A stretch of 39,930 nucleotides of DNA. It comes from Akkermansia muciniphila (GTDB taxonomy: Bacteria > Verrucomicrobiota > Verrucomicrobiia > Chthoniobacterales > Chthoniobacteraceae). The stretch covers positions 1 to 39,930 of the forward strand of contig CAMCIN010000005.1 of NCBI GenBank assembly GCA_945874745.1, read 5' to 3'. The position numbers and the translations under genes are program-made. The notes below the pieces were generated by a model. It was not told the DNA's origin and did not search any database. It was given only the letters and a program-made list of their open reading frames with translations. This document shows positions 35,093 through 39,930 of the stretch, piece after piece. Numbering within the stretch: the stretch's first letter is position 1; each line of letters starts with the position of its first letter.

Positions 35093-35875
35093 TCAGAGAA
35101 CCAACTTGAGAAAGGTCACCTGGGTGGTCTGGGATTCCTGGCCGCCCTCGAAAACAACAAGTGTCCCCTCCTGCCAGAACAGTGGAATCGCGCGCTGCTG
35201 CTGCTTGTACCGGACGGCCACGGTGCGCCCTGAGGCGACATCATACAAATACAACCCAAACGTCGTGGGCAAGTTCTGTGCATCCAGCAGCTGGGCGCCG
35301 TAAGCAATCTGAGAGCCGTCGGGCGAAATACACGGGTGCTGCGCATGGAGCTCCGGGGGACTGACCCGCTGCTGCTTCCCATCCTTAAGGAGCCACACCA
35401 CCGAGGGGCTCGCCTCCAACCTCCCGTTCTTAAAGTGGAGCGAGAGATCCGCGTCTTCCAATGCCCGCAACCCGGACTCATTGGAGGCCACCGTAACCAC
35501 CCCCGACTCGGACATCCGGGCAGGCCCCAGTTGGAAACCTTCAAAGACCACCTTGCCGTTGAGCAAAAGGTGCTCTCGGTTTCCGCCCAGTTCGCGCTTT
35601 TCGCCAACCGCCATTGCAATCGTGCGATTGAGCAGGTCCCCCACGGCAGTCTCGTCGGTGACCTCCCGCAGGCGGGAGGCAGAAATGCTGCCCCTAGGTA
35701 GGGCGGGCGGCTTGACCGTTACTGGTGGCTTTGAAGTCTGGGGCTCCGGCGCGCCCTTTTCCTCCAAGTTGAAGGTGGTGGGCAGGGCCGGCTGCCCCGC
35801 CACCCAGCCGCGTACTGCGACATAGCCCGCCGTACCGCATATCACCAGCACTCCGACCGCGATCTTGCCCTTCAT
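35093..35875 (-). CDS. Signal-anchored protein with TolB-like C-terminal segment
   Basis: I do not recognise a named family. The 260-residue protein starts MKGKIAVGVLVICGTAGYVAV, a short hydrophobic signal anchor or signal peptide. A Pro/Lys-rich linker follows (about 35-65), then a beta-rich body. Near 180-225 the segment HPCISPDGSQIAYGAQLL and GLYLYDVASGRTVAV resembles a single TolB/WD40-like (PD40) beta-propeller blade. A GGAGG-type Shine-Dalgarno (GGAGG, 8 bp upstream) supports the ATG at 35875. It begins 30 bp after the amidase gene, so it is the third member of the collagen-amidase-anchored run. A periplasmic location is likely; the function is unknown. Confidence 0.75.
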   Translation of the reverse strand: MKGKIAVGVLVICGTAGYVAVRGWVAGQPALPTTFNLEEKGAPEPQTSKPPVTVKPPALPRGSISASRLREVTDETAVGDLLNRTIAMAVGEKRELGGNREHLLLNGKVVFEGFQLGPARMSESGVVTVASNESGLRALEDADLSLHFKNGRLEASPSVVWLLKDGKQQRVSPPELHAQHPCISPDGSQIAYGAQLLDAQNLPTTFGLYLYDVASGRTVAVRYKQQQRAIPLFWQEGTLVVFEGGQESQTTQVTFLKLVL

Positions 35876-35905
35876 TTTCCCGCCTCCTTTGTTGTTGCGT
35901 TTTTG

Positions 35906-38863
35906 CTACTCCAGATTCTCGCGCACCGTCTTGCGCATGCCGTCGGGCGTGAGATAGGTAAACACCTGCCAGCCTGGACAAACAGTGGGTTCGATTACCT
36001 TCTCAAGCGATGCCAGTCCTCGGTGGGTGCGCAGCATTTCCCCCGCAATGCCGTAGCGCAAAAAAAGGGCGGTCAGCACCTTCTCCGCCCGCTTCGCATG
36101 GGTCACCGTGAACGTTTCCTCCTGCGTGTGGTAGTCTCCCAGCATCGAGATATTGATGCCGGCCAACGTGTTCTTCATCTTGACGGCCGAGGCCTTTGTC
36201 CAGGGGCCGCCACTGAGCCCAAGCCCTTCCAACTGTCTGCCCTCAAAGAGGGAAACTGGCGCGTCCGGATTGGGGTCGGAGGGGTCCAAAAGGAAGTGGT
36301 AGCCAATGTCCCCCCAGCTTTTTCCGCCGATGAAATAAAAGCCCCAAGCCGTGTGGTGCTTCTGGATTTTTAGCACTTCCCCGGCGCCGAAGCCGTTGTT
36401 GGCGGTGTGATGCAGCGTCACACAGTTTGGGGCCCGCATTCCCTCAAGGCTTTCTACTTTCGCGGGCGCGGCTCCCCAAAAAGTGCGCGGCTTGATTTCC
36501 ACAATTTCGACTGGTTTTTCCAAGACGCGTACTCCTTCCACCCAAAGCTCCATCTTGTTTCGTCCTGGCGACTGGGAACGGCTGTGCCCGGCAATGTTTG
36601 CGGCGCCGGCCGTGCCCGCCCGAAACCTGGCGGTGGTGCCCGTTGCGGACCCGCCCCAACCGCCCGAATCACCGGACGCAAACTGCCCCAGTGCCGGACT
36701 GGCACTCTTCATGCGCCATTCGCAGTGCAGCTCGGACCCCGCAGCTGCCGAGAGCCGCACCACGTCCCCCTCGTGTCCTGAGAACATGTAGACTTCCGGT
36801 GCGCTGGGGGTGATTGGAAGAAAGAGGGCCTGCTCATAGACCGTGGGTTGCAACAACTCGTGCGCTTCGTTGAGGTGAACGGCCGAGCCCAGCGCAAGGC
36901 CGGAGTCCGTGATCGCGCGGACTGCAAGCTTGCGGTCCGGAGGGGTCACGGCATCAGAGCGCTGGAGCCGACTGGCAAGCGAGCCGAGGGGCGCCCAGCA
37001 AACGTCTCCAAAACCCACCGGCTTTGGCAGCCACTTCCCACCTGAGTAAATCCAAAGCGCCTCGTGCCAGCCTCCGGAGGACTCATGCAGGATGGCCTTG
37101 CCCCCTGGAGTAAGGGGGTTGTGCACTTGCGAGAAGAACCCGTCCCCCTCAATCCTGACACCATTGAGCTCAAAGCAGGTCTTTCCCAACCCAGGCTCCC
37201 AGCAACCGACCAACTCCTGTCCACTCGAGGAAATACTCTGATACCAGCGGTTCTCTTGCTGCCCGATGCCCTGTCCATTCATTTGGAGTGGCTTGGCAAA
37301 GCCGCCCCCTTGGACGCTCCACTTGTTCATCACCACGCCCCGCATCCAGCGCGGCTGCTCATACCACGGTGCGCTTTGCGTCCCCCCCTGGTCGGCGTCA
37401 TTCCCGCCCCCGTTCGGCGACCACACGCCAATGGGATCTAGGGAGCCCTGGTTGAGGAGCAACGCCACCCTGGCCTCGCCGTAGACTACGCCGGAATTGT
37501 CGAGCCAACGCCCGCTGATGGTAAACAAGCAGCTGCCGTTGGTCCACCGCGGCCAGCGTCCGCCCTGGGCCACTTCAGCGACTTGGCTCAGTTCCCTTAG
37601 CCCGCCTTCCGGACTCCAGACTCCGGAGACCTGGACCCGGGGAGGCACCCATTCGCCGGTGTCCCCTTCCTGCGGCTTGGCGTACCATTCGGGATACCAT
37701 TCGCTGCTCTCGTCTGAACCGTCTGCGCTGGAGGCAAGAGCTCGGGCGAGATGAATGTTGTACTCAGACGGTGCGGCCTCCCGCTCGTACTGGATCAGGA
37801 CCTGATCCATATCGTTCATCGCAATGACTGTCGCATCGGCTCGGATGAGCGTGCGCCTGCCACTTTTCCAGAACTCCGCCCCTCGCTGCGAGTTTCCAGC
37901 GACGCTGGCCTTCTCGTTGAGTGCCACCCACTCGACCTCAGAGGGCAGCGGCAGGACTGCGTAACCGGGCCTGGACGCTCGGGGCGGCGCGAAGTCGGCG
38001 TCGGCCGGCCAGCCATCCTTTTTGTCAGCCACTCCGTCCTTGTCCGTGTCCTGCTCCGGATCCAGAGGGATGGGGTCCGGCAGCAGGCCTGGATTAGCGT
38101 TTGCGCTCCAAATGAGCTGGATCTGCCCCCAGACATTTACCCGCCTGACTTGGAGGGCTAAATTTTCGAATTTGGCGGCGATATCATTTGAGATGCGGGT
38201 GGCGCTTTTGCTCAGGTCGGCCTGTAGTACGACAAGGCTTTTGCGGTCGGCATAGCCTGTCACTCCGTAGAGTGTGTACGTGTCATTGGGCCCCGTGGAC
38301 GCCCAGTTTAGCGTGATTCCGGTGGCATCCTGCAGGGTGCTTAGCGCTTCGACCTTCAGTGCGGTGAGGTCCACCTGAAAGAACTGTTTAGCCTGCCCGA
38401 TGTTAGCCAGTGCGTAGTCATCCGGCACGACCGTGCTGAAAGGGTCCGGCAATACAATTCCAGCCTCCGCAAGGCGCTCGCGAAACGGCAGGGCGACGGC
38501 TTTGAGCTGCCCGACGTTTACGGGGGCATAATCATCAGCCAGCGGGGAGCTGATCGGAATACGTTGCCCGTCTGCATCCAGCTTGCTCCACAGGTTGAGC
38601 AGCGTGTGTAACTCCGGCCCCGCGCCGTCGGGGAGGCGCTCCTCGATTTCTCCAAGCCCTGCCAGCGCAAACTGCTTAAGCTGGCCTTGGTTGAGGACCG
38701 CGAAATCATCAGCAGCGGCGCCTGCGAGCAGCACGGAGCGCTGAGTCCACCACGCCGGCACCTGCGCCCTGAGAACGACTCCCGCGAGCCAGCCTCCTGC
38801 GGCGCTTAAAAACACACCCACCGCAAACAAGCGGAGGCCACTCTTTCCCTTTAAGTACAACAT
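35906..38863 (-). CDS. Giant secreted protein with NxGQLK repeats and C-terminal amidase_2 domain
   Basis: The 985-residue protein begins with a signal anchor (RLFAVGVFLSAAGGWLAGVVL). Three copies of a D-D/F-Y-A-x-x-N-x-G-Q-x-K repeat follow: DDFAVLNQGQLKQFA (52-66), DDYAPVNVGQLKAVA (110-124) and DDYALANIGQAKQFF (148-162), a module I associate with Verrucomicrobiota surface proteins. DTDKDGVADKKDGWPADADF (around 270) looks like a calcium-binding thrombospondin-3 repeat. A long beta-rich, Trp/Gly-rich middle of about 500 residues follows. The C-terminal domain (about 805-985) is an N-acetylmuramoyl-L-alanine amidase_2/PGRP type, with zinc-ligand candidates His818/819 (TLHHTA), His947 (RTHRG) and Cys962 (TVCPG), and DIGYHFLLD. 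It starts 6 bp after the collagen-like gene stop. Cleavage of cell wall peptide is inferred. Confidence 0.85.
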   Translation of the reverse strand: MLYLKGKSGLRLFAVGVFLSAAGGWLAGVVLRAQVPAWWTQRSVLLAGAAADDFAVLNQGQLKQFALAGLGEIEERLPDGAGPELHTLLNLWSKLDADGQRIPISSPLADDYAPVNVGQLKAVALPFRERLAEAGIVLPDPFSTVVPDDYALANIGQAKQFFQVDLTALKVEALSTLQDATGITLNWASTGPNDTYTLYGVTGYADRKSLVVLQADLSKSATRISNDIAAKFENLALQVRRVNVWGQIQLIWSANANPGLLPDPIPLDPEQDTDKDGVADKKDGWPADADFAPPRASRPGYAVLPLPSEVEWVALNEKASVAGNSQRGAEFWKSGRRTLIRADATVIAMNDMDQVLIQYEREAAPSEYNIHLARALASSADGSDESSEWYPEWYAKPQEGDTGEWVPPRVQVSGVWSPEGGLRELSQVAEVAQGGRWPRWTNGSCLFTISGRWLDNSGVVYGEARVALLLNQGSLDPIGVWSPNGGGNDADQGGTQSAPWYEQPRWMRGVVMNKWSVQGGGFAKPLQMNGQGIGQQENRWYQSISSSGQELVGCWEPGLGKTCFELNGVRIEGDGFFSQVHNPLTPGGKAILHESSGGWHEALWIYSGGKWLPKPVGFGDVCWAPLGSLASRLQRSDAVTPPDRKLAVRAITDSGLALGSAVHLNEAHELLQPTVYEQALFLPITPSAPEVYMFSGHEGDVVRLSAAAGSELHCEWRMKSASPALGQFASGDSGGWGGSATGTTARFRAGTAGAANIAGHSRSQSPGRNKMELWVEGVRVLEKPVEIVEIKPRTFWGAAPAKVESLEGMRAPNCVTLHHTANNGFGAGEVLKIQKHHTAWGFYFIGGKSWGDIGYHFLLDPSDPNPDAPVSLFEGRQLEGLGLSGGPWTKASAVKMKNTLAGINISMLGDYHTQEETFTVTHAKRAEKVLTALFLRYGIAGEMLRTHRGLASLEKVIEPTVCPGWQVFTYLTPDGMRKTVRENLE

Positions 38864-38869
38864 CGTCGT

Positions 38870-39772
38870 TTAGGGCTGTGGCTTTTCTCCCTGCGTGAAC
38901 GCCCCCATGGAAATGTCCCCACGAGGCAGGATCCGGTAATTGGAGGGACCCCCTCCTGCCGGCGCGGGCGCCCCTGGAGGGCCCGCCGGCCCAACCGGCC
39001 CTGGCTCTCCACGCACACCGTCGGCTCCGGCGGGGCCGGCGAGACCGATCGGCCCCACGGGGCCGGGTGCGCCATTGACACCGTTGAATCCGGCAGGGCC
39101 CTGCAAGCCCTGTATGCCCTGCTTTCCAGCCGGTCCCGCTGCTCCCGGAGGGCCGGGAGGGCCAGTCTGGGGCGTTGCCGCGTACACCAGCTCCAGTTCG
39201 GCAGGAATGCGGGTAGTGCCAGGCTCGCGGGTTGTGATGATCAAACCGGTTTTCGAGTCGGCGACCAGCGCCAAACCATGGTTTGCCTGAGTGCCATCCA
39301 TCCAGTCGCGCACCAGTTCCGTGACGTCGAAACTCACCCATGCATTGGGCTTGTCGACCCGGGCCGTGGCGTAGGGCTGGTCGGTCCCAGGATAGTTGAC
39401 CAGAGGCGGCGCGTTGAGGCCTGTAAGGGTGGTCTCACTCCAGTTGCTGTTGACTGCCAACACGTTGACCGTGCCCGGCGAAAGCACCATGATCGCATAG
39501 ACGGAAAGAGTCGCCTTGGTCAGTTGCTGCGCCGTCGCATCCGGCGGCAGAGTGGCGCGGAAGTCGAATTGGAGAAATCCGCGTGTCTGGAAATTCGGTC
39601 TGCCATCGACCCACATACTACTCGTATAGCCATAGTTATTCGAACGCATGAGGGGCGAACTCATCGCATAAGTGTCTTTAGTCAGCAGCGCTCCCGCGGC
39701 CTCCGCATCCGGCGTTTTAGCCAGAAAAAGCCCCACGGTTAAAAACGCCAGTTGTCGTATTGGTATTGCCAT
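38870..39772 (-). CDS. Secreted DNRLRE protein with collagen-like tail
   Basis: The 300-residue exported protein has a signal peptide [24 protein letters not shown] ahead of [17 protein letters not shown]-type beta domain follows (about 27-195), with landmarks [37 protein letters not shown] and LVYA at its end; such domains sit on secreted surface proteins. The C-terminal tail is a collagen-like run of 22 uninterrupted Gly-X-Y triplets ([13 protein letters not shown] start) and a short final segment. AGGAGG lies about 8 bp upstream of the ATG at 39772, which decides this start over an upstream Met. The gene is followed 6 bp later by the giant amidase gene, so they are co-transcribed. Collagen-like runs form triple helices, suggesting a trimeric stalk; this is family inference. 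Confidence 0.85.
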   Translation of the reverse strand: MAIPIRQLAFLTVGLFLAKTPDAEAAGALLTKDTYAMSSPLMRSNNYGYTSSMWVDGRPNFQTRGFLQFDFRATLPPDATAQQLTKATLSVYAIMVLSPGTVNVLAVNSNWSETTLTGLNAPPLVNYPGTDQPYATARVDKPNAWVSFDVTELVRDWMDGTQANHGLALVADSKTGLIITTREPGTTRIPAELELVYAATPQTGPPGPPGAAGPAGKQGIQGLQGPAGFNGVNGAPGPVGPIGLAGPAGADGVRGEPGPVGPAGPPGAPAPAGGGPSNYRILPRGDISMGAFTQGEKPQP

Positions 39773-39832
39773 AAATCCCTCCTGTTTGTTCCGCATCATT
39801 GCCTTCGGAAGCCGCATTCAGCGCGTTGGGTT

Positions 39833-39849
39833 ATGCCGGGTTCCGGCAT
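39833..39849. promoter_or_regulatory. Perfect inverted repeat upstream of the collagen-like gene
   Basis: ATGCCGG at 39833-39839 and CCGGCAT at 39843-39849 pair perfectly around a 3-base loop, about 60 bp before the ATG of the collagen-like gene. It could be an operator or a leader hairpin. No T run follows on the minus strand, so it is not a normal terminator. Confidence 0.35.
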
Positions 39850-39930
39850 TCCTCTTGATTCGCTGCCCGATGGGGGGGCGGACACCGGCCCGTTTCAGAG
39901 CCATTGCCGCCCCCCCAAAACACCCCCACC

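Noticed and set aside
38975-39175. Regular triplet-like repeats suggesting a CRISPR or tandem repeat array
   Set aside because: The periodicity is 3 codons (Gly-X-Y), explained by the collagen-like tail; there are no spacers or palindromic repeats.

Overview
This is a GC-rich bacterial chromosome window, densely packed with genes on both strands. The gene content points to Verrucomicrobiota or a close PVC-group relative. The grounds are a paired DUF1592 cytochrome-like and DUF1552 secreted protein, a DUF4912 protein beside a GH57/DUF1957 glucan branching enzyme, HemQ-type haem synthesis, a 60-residue lipoprotein behind a coiled-coil anchor protein, and a large amidase with DDYAxxNxGQLK repeats. 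This is inferred from family distribution as I remember it. There is no rRNA, tRNA, CRISPR array, integrase or transposase here.

Layout. 1-2407: 3' part of a long coiled-coil protein, cut by the window edge. 2457-5695 (minus): tight operon adk-fmt-hemQ-larE. 5964-7043 (minus): membrane-anchored coiled-coil protein followed by a small lipoprotein. 7490-7587: small SRP RNA (ffs) with a recognisable promoter. 7807-9757 (plus): beta-CASP metallo-hydrolase and a secreted EF-hand protein, ending in a bidirectional terminator. 9972-15097 (minus): hisF, GH57 branching enzyme, a secreted FlgD-Ig-like protein and a DUF4139 protein. The DUF4912 gene is divergent from hisF. 16699-18725: an IclR regulator divergent from a TIM-barrel sugar isomerase/epimerase, with an inverted repeat between them. 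18937-21694 (minus): phoH-like PIN/ATPase and rsmB. 21831-27468 (plus): trxB, an RND exporter permease and rimO. 27959-32214 (plus): the DUF1592/DUF1552 pair. 32678-39772 (minus): a collagen-like DNRLRE protein, a giant N-acetylmuramoyl-L-alanine amidase-like protein, a signal-anchored protein, and a Clp-type AAA+ gene split by a frame change.

Much of the window is housekeeping: translation initiation and ribosome modification (fmt, rsmB, rimO), SRP targeting, nucleotide, histidine and haem synthesis, and redox. The accessory interest lies in three places. The rimO radical-SAM motif has Trp where the middle iron-sulfur Cys should be. The Clp gene is broken between its two ATPase domains and has a perfect inverted repeat against its start codon. 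The collagen-like/amidase/anchored-protein cluster at the right end looks like a cell-surface module of unknown purpose.

Starts were moved inward from the longest possible reading frame wherever a signal peptide, a family N-terminus or a Shine-Dalgarno sequence argued for it. Many genes lack a strong Shine-Dalgarno sequence, so several starts remain uncertain.
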